Below, one piece after another: positions 9,522-22,800 of a DNA stretch of 64,000 bases (position 1 is the stretch's first letter; every line of letters begins with the position of its first letter). Under the pieces are notes generated by a model. The model ran no database searches. It was not told where the DNA came from and saw only the letters and a list, made by a program, of their open reading frames with translations. The stretch lies in the NCBI GenBank assembly GCA_905178155.1, contig CAJINV010000018.1, forward strand, positions 600,609 through 664,608, given 5' to 3'. The translations under genes and the position numbers were made by a program. The DNA comes from Amoebophrya sp. A120. Taxonomy: Eukaryota > Sar > Dinophyceae > Syndiniales > Amoebophryaceae.

Positions 9522-12500
9522 TTAAAATAGCACTACTACAAGCGAGTGGAACAAGTTGTTGTTCGAGTATAATTCGGTTAGTACCAAGAAATCAATCATA
9601 CCAGCTGCAGACTGGTGCCACTTTTCTCGTTCGCGTCGTCTTTCTTCTTTTTTGATTTTCAGCTCCTTCACCCTTTCGTCCAGAAGTTTTGCCTCCCCGC
9701 TGGCCCACACTTCGCGCACCAGCGTTTTTTCGTTGTGGTTGATCGATTCTCTGGCGCCGACGGGCTGGTCGTGCAGTGTCGTTGGCGGAAGAAAATCGTC
9801 GGAAAACTGACTCCCGGCTTCCCACTCGAGTTGCTGGTAAGCAGGGGAAGCAGCAAGTGGTTCATAGTGGTGCACCAGCGGCGGCTCTTGTATTTTTTCG
9901 TTGTAGGTGCGATCGAAAGTACTTGTACTAGAAGTAGCAGTAGTATGCATGGGTCAGCAGAATCGAAATCGACAAAGTTGAAATGATTTGCCATGCATAA
10001 AATGCAGCCCACAAAGTGCTTGTCTTGCAGAGTAGGCAAGTGAGACAGATTGTAAGCCTGTTCTGGGGTAGAAATAGCGCTGCCAAAGCAGCATGAGAAA
10101 AGGGGCCTTCCTTACCCAAACAGCATGACAAACTGGATTTCGGCTTTACCCAAATTTGTCATGCGCCACTTGGAAACTGGGTTACAACTGGCAGCAATTT
10201 TATGCATGAGAAATTATCTCAACTTTGCCGATTTCGATCCTGACAGTTCCATAAGTAGCCCCAGGAGTCGTCCTACTTCTGGCGTAGTAGTTGTCCCTTT
10301 CGCAGTACGCTTCATCCTCACCATTCCAGCGACTTGTAGTTTCATCCTCGTCGTTATCTGCGGAAAAGTCGTGCGCCGCTGCTGTCGCTCTGACCACAGT
10401 GGTTTCTCCTGTTGGAGCAGGAGCACCACCACCCTTGCCGGTGTTTTTACTAGCAGGCCTTACAACTGTCGTCGAACTCGAAGCACCGTCTTGATACGGT
10501 GGCATACTTCTACTTTGTCCCGCGCCGTCCTCTTCGTCAACAGCACCTCCACCATCCAGTCCCGTCTGAGCGTCTTCGTCAAAAAAGTGCTGAACGTAGA
10601 CCGCTCGATCGTATTCCGCCTCTTTGCCGTCGGAAGAGAGTCTGGCGTGGTTGTTGTTCTGGCCTTATGAGCTGCAAAAGTATTGTATCGTACTCGTATA
10701 AATGCATTACAAATTTTTCCAGCATGAGAAAGAAAATTTGTCATGCGGATTTACCTCAAGAAAAAAATTTGTAATGCATAACTGCAATTACTACGAGTGC
10801 GATACTTTTGCAAAGCATAGGCCTCGGATGTAGCGCGACCGTTCCTGGACTCCCGAACTGTCAACTGTAAAAATGTCTGGGTCTGGAAGATTCTGCGACT
10901 TGTGATGCACGTCTTGTATGAGCCATGATGTCTGTGATGCACGCCCTAGTAGCACCACCACATATTTTTTGAGGGCATCATCTCGATGCCTATTCCGCAT
11001 GACAAATGCCCTATCCTTGTAGCAAAAATTATACTCCTTTTGCTACTCATGCAATACAGATTTTTTTGGAATCCAAATGCAGCATCACAAGTTGCATTCT
11101 TCCAGACCCAGACACTTTTACAATCCATACGGACTGTCTTCCAGCAGTTTGCTGAGACTCACATCCGTCTTCGGCCGCACCGGGCTGTATCAAGTGCAAA
11201 AGTGTCTGGGTCTGGAAGAATGCAAGATTTGTCATGCATATTTCTCATGACCCATGATAGTCTGTGATGTATGCGCTAGCATTACAGATTTTTAGAACCC
11301 TTCCTGATGCACATTCCGCATGAGAAATGCCCTGTACGTGTAGCACAAACTGTACTCCTCATCTTGCTGGTCATGCAATACAAATTTTTTTTAGAGTCCA
11401 AAAACAGCATGACAAGTTGCAATCTTCCAGACCCAGACACTTTTACATTGGATAGGCTGTTTTCCAAAACCACGTTCTCCGTCCACGGGGACTGATACGA
11501 CAGCTGTGCCGCCGGTAGTGCTCCTCTTCGCTCGCCTGGGTTGAAATAACCAAGTCGCGGCCTCTCTTCAGAAGCGCTCGCGGTGTTGACGCCTCTTTTG
11601 CAGTAGTTACCACTGCTTGCTGGTGTGCTGTCATTTCTACCTGCGTTCGGCGCGGCTCCGGTCCTTGCTTTGCTCGAAGAAGACGTCGTCGGTCGCGAAT
11701 AGTTCTGATTTCGCTTCTGTTGACCGCTCGAACTCGATGCTGAAGTAGCCGAAGCACGGCCCCCACCGCCCGCAGCGCTACCGACGTGAAAATCGCTACC
11801 CAAGCCGTCGTACCTTCCGTACGGATATCCAGAAAAAAAAAACCCATCCCCATCCATTTTTTGCATGACAAACACTGCAGCTTATGCATGTTTTGGATCA
11901 CAAAGTGGATGGAGATGGGTGTTTTTTCCTTGGTAACGGAAAGCTGTCCACTACGCTCCGGCTGTTCGGGTCCCGCAACTCGCGGTCGGCGGAATTCCGG
12001 GGCTGCGACGCCGTCAGCCGCAAGGACCATTTTTCGTTCTTCCCCCCGTCTTCCGGCGGTCGGACGACGACTTTTCTCCATCGATGTTGCTGCTGAAGCT
12101 CCAAGCACCGTTTTTCCAGGCGGCGCAGCTCCTGCTTCTCGTCATCGGAATCGTTGTCCAGTTCCTCCGGCCAAAAATGAAATTTCTTCGAGCAGGAGGC
12201 GGAGGAGGAGGATGATTTCATTTCATCCGTTCTTGCTACGGCCGCGTTCTCGCAATTGGCGACATCTACTTCATCACGAGAAACTGCAACAGATTCGTCC
12301 GGTGGCGGTGGTGCGGCAGTTCTTGCTTTATTTGTTCCTCGGCCTTCGTCCTCACCATCCGTGGCTTTGACTTTGTGTTGATCGTGTGCTTCTTGTTCAT
12401 CTTGAAAAATATTCTTAGCCAGGGACGAGAAGGTCGAGCTGGGCTGCGGTGCCAGATCTATTCAAGAAAAAAACTGTGTTAGTGTAAGTCTTTTGGGAAA

Positions 12501-12854
12501 ACAGCATCACAAGTTTGTCTGCCATGACAGGAAATAAAAGTTGTTATGCGCAGATAGGAACGGAAAACACACAGGATGAAGCGAGCCGAAGATCATGCAT
12601 GGCGAGCAGCATGACAAGTGTATACTGTTTTGCATTTTCTGCATCACAGATTTACACTTACATACAAAGCTTTTTTCTTGCATAAGATCAGGGACGAAAA
12701 CATTATCCTCCTCTTCGCTACGAATGCTGGAGAGGGGAAGAGAGCAGTTCTGCGGCTCGAGTGCCATCGTTCTGTGAGTGGTATCAGATATCTTTTCATT
12801 CAAAAAGGCACCATGATCGATCAAGGCCATCGGTGATGCCATTTCCATTTGCAT
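9522..12854 (-). CDS. Unknown low-complexity protein, seven exons
   Basis: Start ATG at 12852-12854 (MQMEMASPMALIDHG). Exons at about 12685-12854, 11936-12458, 11455-11825, 11130-11187, 10820-10858, 10254-10665 and 9522-9943. The product is about 654 residues and every one of the six introns is an introner element. Junction checks: FVPDL joined to APQPSSTFSS, VVDSFP joined to YGRYDGLGSDF, VVLENS joined to PVRPKTDVSL, IRG joined to QNNHARLSSDG, and TTPGAT joined to ATSSTSTFDRTY. The protein is rich in Ser, Asn, Gly and acidic residues, with one short charged helix (ELRRLEKRCLELQQQHRW) and a C-terminal Lys/Arg/Glu helix (ERVKELKIKKEERRRERE). Mostly disordered in appearance. No known domain is recognised. 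Confidence 0.7.
9944..10253 (+). mobile_element. Introner element, family C, antisense to host gene
   Basis: Left end TATGCATGGGTCAGCAG, right end CGATCCTGACAGTTCCATA. Perfect direct repeat AGTAG. Same orientation on the plus strand as the copies in the plus-strand gene at 4-7 kb. Confidence 0.88.
10666..10819. mobile_element. Introner element, family B
   Basis: Ends TATGAGCTGCAAAAGTATTG and GATACTTTTGCAAAGCATA. Perfect direct repeat GGCCT. Confidence 0.9.
10859..11129. mobile_element. Introner element, family A
   Basis: Ends TGTCAACTGTAAAAATG and GACACTTTTACAATCCATA. Direct repeat CGAAC/CGGAC. Confidence 0.85.
11188..11454. mobile_element. Introner element, family A
   Basis: Ends TATCAAGTGCAAAAGTGTC and GACACTTTTACATTGGATA. 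Perfect direct repeat GGCTG. Confidence 0.9.
11826..11935. mobile_element. Introner element, family D
   Basis: Ends TATCCAGAAAAAAAAAACCC and GGGTGTTTTTTCCTTGGTA. Perfect direct repeat ACGGA. Shortest element in the window at 110 bp. Confidence 0.88.
12459..12684. mobile_element. Introner element, family F
   Basis: Ends TATTCAAGAAAAAAACTGTG and GCTTTTTTCTTGCATA with the TTAGTGTAAG/CTTACA-type subterminal repeat. Perfect direct repeat AGATC. Confidence 0.88.
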
Positions 12855-13590
12855 TTTCTCCTGTCACTCCAAAATAAACATGCAATGCCGCTCAGTAGTT
12901 CACTCAATCTCACCAGTGCACTTCATATTCCTTAGTGTGCAGCGCCAGCGGGCGCAAAGCGCGACATCGCTTGTGCGCCAGGAGCTAAGGTAAATGTAGC
13001 ATCTCTTGGTGGCTTCGGTCACCTTGAAGATGAATAATGCGAAAATTATTGCTTAGTAGACGTCGAGAACAAACCCGGTTTTCTTTTAGTACTCAGTACA
13101 GTTACGGCGCAACTGCATCTGCAACGCGGCGTCTTTCGCAGGCGTGTTTTTTTGATTTTTTTTCAGTTCTCAACTTGCAAATAAAAGAAATTTAGTTGCA
13201 ATCATTTTTGATCTGTACTGTAACTCGTCCCTGAAAAGATTCTAATGAAGTGCTGGCTTTCGCTTTCGTATTTGCTCTTCTACCAGTCATACGCGGCATA
13301 GTTTTGTAGCGTAGCAGCGACGACCACGACGACGTCTCGAGCCGACTACGAATCTGTGATGGACTTGACCACAACAGAAAATTACTGCAGCTGCGTTGTT
13401 TTCTAGTATGCTGGAGCCTTTTGTTGTGGTGCCGACTTCTACAACATCGCGTGTTCAAATTCTTAGTTGGTGCTGTGCAATAGATGTAGTAGCTTGGAGT
13501 TACTTTGGTTCTCGTGCGTTCCAAATTGCTTAGAATCTTGTCTGAAACCTGTAAAAATAGTTTATGTCCTTGAAACTTTAGTGTTCATAA
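12855..13590. other. Gene-free stretch
   Basis: Intergenic DNA between the unknown gene and the DNA transposon. It contains a 110-codon minus-strand frame (13192-13524) without recognisable features. I see no promoter or RNA gene. Confidence 0.4.
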
Positions 13591-13824
13591 GAGTGGGGTA
13601 ACAATGAAATCCTTATCCGCCCCCGCGGCGGATAAGCCGGGGGGGGGCCCCCCCCCCCGGCTTATCCGCCGGCGGGCTGTCCGGGAATAGGCCCTATGAA
13701 TTGGCCCGGCCCCGGCGCCGCTGGGGTGAGCCCGAGGGACCCCGGGCCGGCACAGACACAGCACGCCGTTGGTGCTTACGGTTTAAGTAATACGCAGGGG
13801 GCTGCCAAACGTCGGCGACGTTTT

Positions 13825-13889
13825 TTTTGTTGCTCTACCAATCCCGGTGGTGCGACGGTCGCACCACCGGGATTGGTAGAGCAACAAAA
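13825..13889. repeat. Perfect 32 bp-arm palindrome inside the DNA transposon
   Basis: GTTGCTCTACCAATCCCGGT and its continuation are mirrored exactly with a single central base, flanked by T and A runs that also pair. Transcribed, it would form one long uninterrupted hairpin. Confidence 0.9.
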
Positions 13890-15461
13890 CAAAGAGACAC
13901 GGCAGGCCAATTGTTATCACGCAAGCAAAACAAGGCGGAAAGGCGTGGCTTTGGGAATTCACACAAAGAAAATAAAGAGCCAGGTCAGCACTTGCAGAAG
14001 CAGAAGGCGTATAAAAGCCCTGAAAACGATAAAAGACTGGCTCTGGATGTTGTTGCCCTTCCTCTTGTTTTCGTTTAGCATGCGCCCGCTGGATTCGAAT
14101 CCTCGGGAACGAGGTTGGTCAACAGAGGCCCGGGCTTTGCATGTCGGGGCCTCTCTGGGGGGGGTTTGTCAATAGAAGCCCGGGCTTCATCACGTTGCAG
14201 ACAATAGATACATACACACAGACCGAGTCCGACAGCGTGCCATGCAAACAAGGCAGGGCGCCAAGCCTCACGCGTACAGGCTGGGGTTGGTTGCAGGTGT
14301 AAGCGCCTTGCTGGTTTTGGGAGCTACGTACCCACAAGCCCCGACAGCTACCAATGCGCACCTAAAACACGTCTCGCGTGAAATCAGTACCAAGCCCGCA
14401 GCCGCGTGGCGTGGCGGCCGGGGTGTCGAGAGTGAGCCAGCGCGGGGGCGGTAGCTGGTAGCAGGCCGCGACCTGCCTAGAGCCACAGTCAACCCGTCGC
14501 GCAGGGCCCCGGAGCCTGTGCGGTGGGGAGACCTCACTGGGGCCCGAGACGGGAACGGGAAAACCTGTAATGGGAACCGAGACAATCTCATTGGGCCCCG
14601 GGGCCTGTCTCGCATCACTTCGGTCGCCCGGGCGGGAATTTGTGCCGCGCCGGAAATCCAGAGTGAGCGCATTGGCCGGCGGCGGGCGGCACGAAAAAAA
14701 AGCCGGGGAACAAAAGTAGAGCCTGCGATGCTGTCGCCCACGTCGCAGCGCAGCTGCTTAAATTAATACTGCCGCGGCGGAAGCCGAAGCTATTCGCGCT
14801 GCGGCAAGCATGTCTGTGCGTCACCAGCACGGCCCGGCCCGAAGCCCAGGAAATGGCTGCCCAACCTCGGACCTGTCGCGAGGGAATATAAGTCGAGCAC
14901 ACCGCCGGGGGTAATTTTACCACCGATGGCGCCCCACATTTATAAGACGCGGGGCCTGGGTCAGCAGCAATGGGCGCGGTTGCGGCCTGTTTCGGTGCGT
15001 GGGCCCATTACAAAAAGAACGCAGGGGAACCCATGGCGAGCGGCGGGCTTGTGTCTGCACAGGCGCACGCCACCCACACCCTTCGAAGGCGGGCGCGCGC
15101 GAGATAAAACCCTCGGCCCACTGTGTTTCTCGCTTCGGACCCTAAGCCGCTACCCGCGGGCATGCCCAAGCAAGAGCAGGGCGGCATGGCCTGGCAAGTA
15201 AGTACACAGCCCGAAGGAAGTAGGCGAGGAAGCTCGGCGGCCCCCGCGCTGCACATGGAAGGAGTTTACTTCTGTGAGGCAGGTTCTGGGCCTGGTCTTG
15301 TGTGCCCGTTGCTTGCTATCTGCTGGGCCGTTTCTTGCGCGGCGAATTTCCCAAGCTTTTTCCCTTTTTGCGTGGCAATTGAGTCAATATCTGCTGGCGA
15401 GTTTTTGAAAGTCCAAAGCAGCCCCGCCAGTGTGGAGGCTTCAATTGCTGCGCCTGCTACT

Positions 15462-15530
15462 TTCAAAGAAACATCACAAAGACCGGCGGCGTCATGCCGT
15501 CAGTCTTTGTGGTGTTTCAAAATCTGCCCA
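15462..15530. repeat. Stem-loop inside the DNA transposon
   Basis: GAAACATCACAAAGAC (near 15468) pairs with GTCTTTGTGGTGTTTC (near 15508) with one mismatch, enclosing a short GC-rich loop. Confidence 0.6.
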
Positions 15531-15702
15531 CAACATGCCGGGTGCTGTCGGCATATCCGGGTCCTCCACACGATGGTGGCGCCCGGCCACTTTGTTGTGG
15601 CAATGCCGGCACGGCCCGCCGGCGGATAAGGCGGGGGGGGGGGCCCCCCCCGGCTTATCCGCCGCGGGGGCGGATAAGGATTTCATTGTTACCCCACTCT
15701 AA

Positions 15703-16824
15703 CCAGGGACATGATCAAAGAAAGCTGTACAAAGATAATTTTTTTCATAACAAAACGAAACTCGAGCAAGAAAAGAAATTTTCATCCCCGCCGAAAAAGC
15801 TCCAACTACCTCTTCAGCCGCAGCTTAGAATACCAGTCCTACAAGCCGGGCAAGACAGGCAAAAGCTACAAGCTGTCGCGACACGTTGAAAGCCTTCTGA
15901 CAGTGAAGAAAGGATTTGTTGTTGATTACTGCGAAACTGATTTTGAAAAGTGGTGCTGCCGATTCTAGGGAGGCGAAAAGGCAGCTAGAATTATTTTCAT
16001 AGTGTAGTTCTCGAAAACAAAGCAAGTCTGATTCACCGCATAGAATAAATTATGTAGAAAGATAGCCATTAACAATTCTTACTGTACTTTTTTCGTACCA
16101 CTTGTTTTACTGCAAGGTCATCAACACTGAAGTCGAGAGGTGCTGATCACGACCATGCGTAAAAATAATTACACAGAAATAGACGGAGTTCTGAATTGAT
16201 GTCTGATTCTGAATAATTGCCGTGCTGGTCGTGTGAGAGAGACTGGGTCGTAGTAGTGCAAACCAGGCTCAAACACACGAGTGTAATAGATTGTAACTCG
16301 AATATAAGAATAGAATTCGGAAATAATTTACCTGTAAGAATAGAATGGAAACAAACATAAAAGCTCAAATATGTGTAAAATTTAACTCCACCGATAGTAA
16401 AAATTAGCAGTTGCTTGTCAAGGCGTCTGATATTTGATTTTTTACTATAAATAGCTGTGTGCAACTGCGATCTAGATACTGAAACTTTTTCCAACTGCTC
16501 AAACCTTTTAGTTTTACTCCTCAAGCACTATAAATTTTTTTTCCAGAGTAGAAATGAATTTGAGGTCTTCATAACAAAATCGGATTAGCAGCACCGTGGC
16601 TTGTAGTTTGACGCTGTTCAGTTGAGTTCTGATGTGCTAAATCCTGTCTCTTTTAACAAGAGCTTGTCACGTTTCGACAAAGACGGAACCACGAAAAGTG
16701 AAAGTCGTCTTCATCTCCTTGTGATTTACCTTGTGGAAGTAATCTTTTTCATGATCTGCTGTTAGATTTTTTTGCTCTTCTCCTTCCCCGCTGGCAAAAT
16801 CGTGATCTCTCACTCTCTCTACTT
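15703..16824. other. Gene-free stretch downstream of the dynein gene
   Basis: AT-rich DNA between the transposon and the dynein stop codon, presumably holding the dynein 3' untranslated region. I see no gene. Confidence 0.4.
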
Positions 16825-19800
16825 CTACATCGAGATACCGATATCCAGAATCATCGCGACCCCGCCCAGGATCCACTTCTGCGGCGGCTGCTTGGTGCGC
16901 AACTGGGCCAAGAAGACGAAATCCGGGCGGCGGCCGGGCGTGCAGTAGGTCGGGCACATGTAGACGTTCTTTTCCTCGCGGTCCAGCGCCAGGCCCGCCT
17001 TACAGATGATGACCGGCATCTTGCAGAACATCTCCTTCGGCTTTGACTCCTCCATGGAGTTGGTGTTCGTATCCCACCTCGCTTATCAACTGTAAAAATG
17101 TCTGGGTCTGAAAGATTGCAACTTGTCATGCTGCTTTTGGACTCTAAAAAAATTTGTATTGCACCATGACCAGCAAGAGGGGTGCACTTTGTGCCACACG
17201 ACGGATAGGGCTGCATTTCTCATGCGGTAGAGGTATCATAAAGCGGTCTAAAAATCTGTGATGCTGCGGCATGCATATTACAGACATCACGGCTCATGGA
17301 AAATATGCATGACGAATCTAAGAAATCTTCCAGACCCAGACACTTTTGCAATCCATAGCGCTCCCTCCAGGAACAGCCCGCACACGTAGCACCCGTCGCG
17401 CGCGTGGGCGTCCACTTGGCCCTTCTCGCGCTTGGTGACTTCCGTGAACGTGTATCCACAGTAAATTTCCTGTACACGTACAAATGCTGTCTCTGCATGA
17501 CAAAATTTGCCTTCAGTCCTAGTCTAGCATGACAAGTTGGACACTTCTGCAAGTTAGCAAAATTTGTCATGCGTTTTGTACATGTACGGGAAATTTACAT
17601 TGCATAACATGTCCAGTTTGTCCAGCTCCAGCTGCTGCTGCTGACAGCACAGCTGCTTGATCGTATGAACTGCAAAAGTATCGTACTCGTATAAATGCAA
17701 GTCTTGCATTACAAATCTTGTCCCCAAGGCAAATCTGCATTACAAATTTTATTTCTGATGCTAAGGAAATTTGTAATGCTAATGCATTCATACGAGTACG
17801 ATACTTTTGCAATGCATAGATCGCGGTCAGGAAGGATCTCGGGTTGAAGAACTTCGCAATGTCGACGACCTGTTTGTTGTGGGTGAGGCCGGAAGATGGA
17901 GATGGAAGTATCAGCACTGCACCCTTTTGGCATCACAAATATTTTCCGCGCAAATCGTCATACAATAATTACAAACATATTACACGACGAGGAGTTTCTT
18001 TATGCATCACAAACTCCTATTTCACCTTCAGCTTCTTCACTACTTCAATCAAACATTACTCTTATTTGAAGCAATCAATCTGTACCTTCGGAATCGTGAG
18101 CGGGTCGCCAATCCAGTCGTTCAGCTGTTCGCAACGCTCCTTCAAGTTGGACAGCCAGTTTGCCAAGTTTCGCGTGGTCGGGAACCCGAGTTTCTGCCAC
18201 CGCGGCGCGATCTTCTCCTTGAACAGGGAATCCGCTAGCGCTTCCATCTGTTCGGACATCTGCAGCTCACCCTTGAAACCCAACTGCAGTTCGCCCAAGC
18301 CGCGGACCATCTCGCCGATCAGGTTGTTCATGTTCTGACACTCCTGCAGGAAGACGAACTGGTAGGGCCCCTTCTCCTCCTCGCTCATGCCCTTGCTCGT
18401 GTCCTCCACCGCGAACCGGATCTCCTTGATCTCCTCGAAGATCTCGTTGCACAGCTGCTCCGCGATCTGCATGGGAGACGCGGTGGCGCCGTCGCCATCA
18501 CCCGCAGCTTCTTTGGGTCGGAGATTTTGCAGCGTGTCGAACATGAGATTACATTGCGTCGTGCGGAATCCGATCTCGGCGTTCGGGTGCATCCCGTAGA
18601 AGAGCGGGGATTCTGCTGGCATGGTTTCCAAGTGTTCCACCACTTTCTCGTGCGGAGAACCAGACGCAGGGGTGAACCAGACCAGCTTGTTATCGCAGTA
18701 GGGAACAAGTTGGAGCTCATCGAGAATGTCATCGCGCATGAAGTAGGCGAGATACGTTGCACACAGCCGGCGATCGTAATCATCGACGATATGTCCACCG
18801 TACATAATCTCGCCGAAGATGTATCGGAGATCATCCCACGGGATTTTCGCGGAAGAGGAGCCCTCGAGGTAGTTGTACAGGACAGAAGCGGAATCGCGCA
18901 AGTCACCGTTCGAGAACGGGTACATCATGTTGTAGCCCATGGGCCCGAACTTCTTCCGCTCCAACATGATCGCATGGAAGTGGCACAGACCGAACAGAAT
19001 CGCCTTGACCTTCGCGTCGCGGTCGTCGAAGTCCTCCTTTGTAAATAAAGCGAACGCGCGGCGGAGATTCGCTTGCAGGCCCTGCGGTGGTTCGTTGGTC
19101 AGTTTGATAGACCGCTCGAGAATACCCGGTGGAATACCGTTCGACGGATCGGCGGAGAGGAACAAGCGGAAGTTCGGGTGCGAACCCTCGATGGCCATGT
19201 TATCGAGGGTCTTCTCCAGAACTTTACACCACGACGGCATCAAGTGCACGTTCTGCAACATAACCCAATGTCCCTCCTTGTGGCCCATGTCCAGCTTCGC
19301 CATGGCGACCACGTCCTGCCCCTGTCCCATCGCGACATTGTGGTAATTCACGTTGGGCTGCAAGCCGATCATTTTGCGACCCATCGCCTCGACCTCCTTC
19401 ACCGGATCCGCACCTTGCGACAGAATGAAGAAGATCGGCACCGTGTTGGTAGAATCCTCGAAGGAATTGGATAACACCGTGAAAAAGGAGCTGGACCCGT
19501 CGCAGAAGACGTACTCCTTTCCGTTCGGCAAAGCGTTCACGATCCATTCGGTCAAAGCAATCGTCATCCGGTCAGGACGAAGGCAGCGCAAGACGAGCAA
19601 TTTCTGGAACGGAACCTGCTCGAGCTTCTTCCAGTCCAGCGGTAACTTCACATCTTCTGGCGCGAGCTCGTTGCACCACTCGCGAAACCGATTCGGGGCG
19701 TCCTTCTCCATGTTCTGCGCAAAAGAATCGAATCCCTCCAGGTCCACGAGCTTGTTGACAGCGAACCATGCAGTGTTCGGCAACCATTCGGCAATTGGGT

Positions 19801-22800
19801 TTTCGATGCCCGGCTTGACAGGACCCTTCAGCAAAAAGTCCATGTAGGTGGCGTTGTAATCCTCATTCAGAGCACCCTTCTGAAACAATTGGAAGGTCAA
19901 TAACGCACAGAAAATCAGCTTGTGCCTCTCGAAGAGCCCTCGATTCACCCACCGGAACACGACCATGCGGATGGTGTCGATCAAGTGCAGCGCACGGACC
20001 CGAGTATCCTCGTCCTGTGGCGCTTTGTCGATTGCTTTTTCCAAGAAGCCACGGAACGCGTCAAGACTGTACTGGTACATGTGCTCGACGAAGCACAGTT
20101 GGATGATCAAAAAGAACAACATGGAGCCCTCGGCCGCGGCCGGACGGTACATTTCGCGGGACTCATTGATCTTGATCTCGGTCGCAACCGCGATTTTCAC
20201 CTGAGATAATTTCATTGAAGAGGTGGAAGGAGAGCTGTTTGATTGTAACTTACACTTGCTATGGAACGGACTCTCAATGCATGAGTGTGCGAGGTTTGCG
20301 ATTTTTTTAAGTAAATGCAAAAAGAATGACCACCACACAAAAAAAAAACACTGAAGTACCTGCTCGTTGATCTCGGCCGAGGTGGCTTTCGTCACTTCCA
20401 GACCTTCAATCAGTGGCATGTTTTCCAAAATCGTGGCCGGATCCGCCGCGGACAGCTGAGCGAGAAGGTCGTCCTCCAATTGGGACAGGGTCACCTTGAA
20501 TTCGTTTTGCTTCCTGACCAGTTCCTGTTTCTTTTGTTCCAGCTCCGGCTTCTCGATGTTGACGACAATAGCCAAAATCTGGTCCTCGAGACCGGACGGC
20601 GTTACGATGAAGTTGATGATGGTACACTGGGCCGCGATCTCCGGGCGGTAGTGCGGGTTGGCCAGTTTGGACTGCAAAAACAGCTTGAACTTCGGGTCGT
20701 ACTCGACCTCTTCACCACCGAGCTTGATGATAAACTGCGAGCGGCCGCGCTTGATGACCGCACGCCCGAGCAGCGGCTCGAGGATCGCGTCGATTTCGGA
20801 CCCGACGGCTTCGATCAGCAGGGTGAGACCCATAGAAATCGTGTACACCACCTTGTTCAGCCAGTTGTTCTGGGTCAGTTGAATCGTGGTCAAGTCCTCG
20901 CCGAACCGCTGCTTAATCCACTTCACCCCCTGCAGCTGCGGATCGATCATCAACGGCCAACGGGCACAAGACACGATCACGGAGGCGTTCTCCAGCGAGA
21001 CTCGGTCGGCGGGGAGCCCCTCGTTAGCCCAGCCAGCCATCTCGGCCTCATTGGTCAAGACCTGTGTGGACAAATTGCGGCGTATGCAAAAAATTTATGA
21101 AGTATTTCTCCTTTACTCGCGCATAGGGCGCCGTAACTTTACTGCGTACTAAGACAGATCATCTGCATCTCATGGACAACGTCCAACTAGTCTGTCAGTT
21201 TTGAATTCCAAATCTTTATTGCGGTAGATACCTTCAACGGATCCACCCCCTTCGAAATCGGGATCTTTCGCCCTTCGATATCGGGAATCCATTGGTTCTT
21301 CCACAGGTCCAAACGGAAATTGGACGAAAATGGCGAAATGTAACCGACAAACTCGGAAGCGAGTAAACAATCGCCGATCAACAGAAGGCCTAACTCCTTC
21401 AAGTCCTTCACCGTGTTGGTCCAACGCTTGTACTCATCCGCCAACCCGTTCACCAAGCGTTCCGCCAGACCGAGCTTCTCCAAACAAGCCGCCGCTTGCG
21501 CCTCGACCGCTTCTTTCTCGGACACGGCGTTGCTCAACGTTTCGTTCAAGCTTGCGACTTTCTCTTCCACCTCTTTGACCCGCGCCATGACAATCGCTAG
21601 ACTCGCTTCGGCCTTCTCTTTCGTTTCCGTTGCGATGCGGACCTTCTCCATCAACGGCGCCACCTTCTTGTAGATCTTATTGTACCCGACAATGTTGATC
21701 ACCCAGTTGGTCAAGTAAGCCGCGGCGGTGGACTTCCCCTTCATGATGTCGTAGGTGAAGAATGGCTGCGCAAGCACCGGCTCAACATTCTTCAGTGCCT
21801 CGTCCGGAATGTTGTTGGCATCGAACGCGAAGATCTCATCCAAAAACGCCCCAGGATTGTTCATCATCTTCTGCGCGCCCTTCCAGTCGAGCTTCTTCTT
21901 CTCGTTCTTCAGCAAAAACGCGCACGCTGCACACACGTCGATACACTCGACCGGCGGCTTACCGAGCGACTTCAACTCCTGGATGGCCGGCTTGGTCAGG
22001 CAGTTCACCGCTTCCTTGGCAGCCTCCATCGCGGGCATAGCCTCGGACAATTCCCCATCCGCCTGCGCTTTCACCGCCGCTGCGTCCGCGGCCAGAGCGT
22101 TCGTCTTCTCAGCTTCTTCGTTCGCTGCGGCCTTCTCGATGTTTGCCTTATCCGTGGCCTCGGTGACCTGTGCGATCAGCGCATCAGTGGCGGTTTTATT
22201 TTCCTCGACTTGCACCATGGTCACCTTTAGATCCTCTTTCAAACCCTCGACTTTCTCCTGCACCTGTTCCATAATAGTCAGACCTTTCTCCAACCGCTCG
22301 AAATTGACCGTCACCTTGGCCTGACGGTCTTTCAACATGACCATGTAGAACGCAATGAGCTCCAAAAAAGACTTGGGTGTCGTGTAATTGTAGCGACGCT
22401 CCTGCGCAAGGTAGCGCGCATTCGCCACATCAATCGACAAGTGCACCTCCGCCATGTTATCACACACCGCGGACATCATCTCATCCGTGGGAAAGTTGCC
22501 ACTGTCGATCATCGGTTCTAAGAACCGGGCAGCGACACCCTGCAATGCGTCCCGCGGCCACGCCATGAACTCGTCAACTACCATGCACGAGATCAACGCC
22601 GGGAATTTGCGCCCACGAATTCGGAAGTCGTCACCGACCGGCGAATGGCACAAAATCATGTGCAGGTTCTTCCTGACCCGATCTAGGAAGTATTGAAACA
22701 GTGCGTCGCGGTCGTCGGGTACGCCGGCGGCCTTCGCGAGGTTGCGGATCGCGCCCAGGTGGGCGTCGTACTCCTCGCGGGTGAACAGATCCGGAATGTT

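Larger units (their letters stand above)
13591..15699. mobile_element. PIF/Harbinger-like non-autonomous DNA transposon
   Basis: The element begins GAGTGGGGTAACAATGAAAT and ends with the exact complement. The terminal inverted repeats extend about 85-90 bp and each holds an internal hairpin built from GGCGGATAAGCC and runs of G and C. It is flanked by TAA at 13588-13590 and 15700-15702. A 3 bp TAA/TTA duplication is typical of PIF/Harbinger transposons, hence the class, which is inferred. The interior is GC-rich and carries no frame with transposase features, so mobility would depend on an enzyme supplied elsewhere. Confidence 0.8.

Noticed and set aside
14085-14115. tRNA T-arm-like sequence GGATTCGAATCC
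   Set aside because: The flanking bases do not form a T-stem and no D-arm, anticodon arm or acceptor stem can be folded around it.
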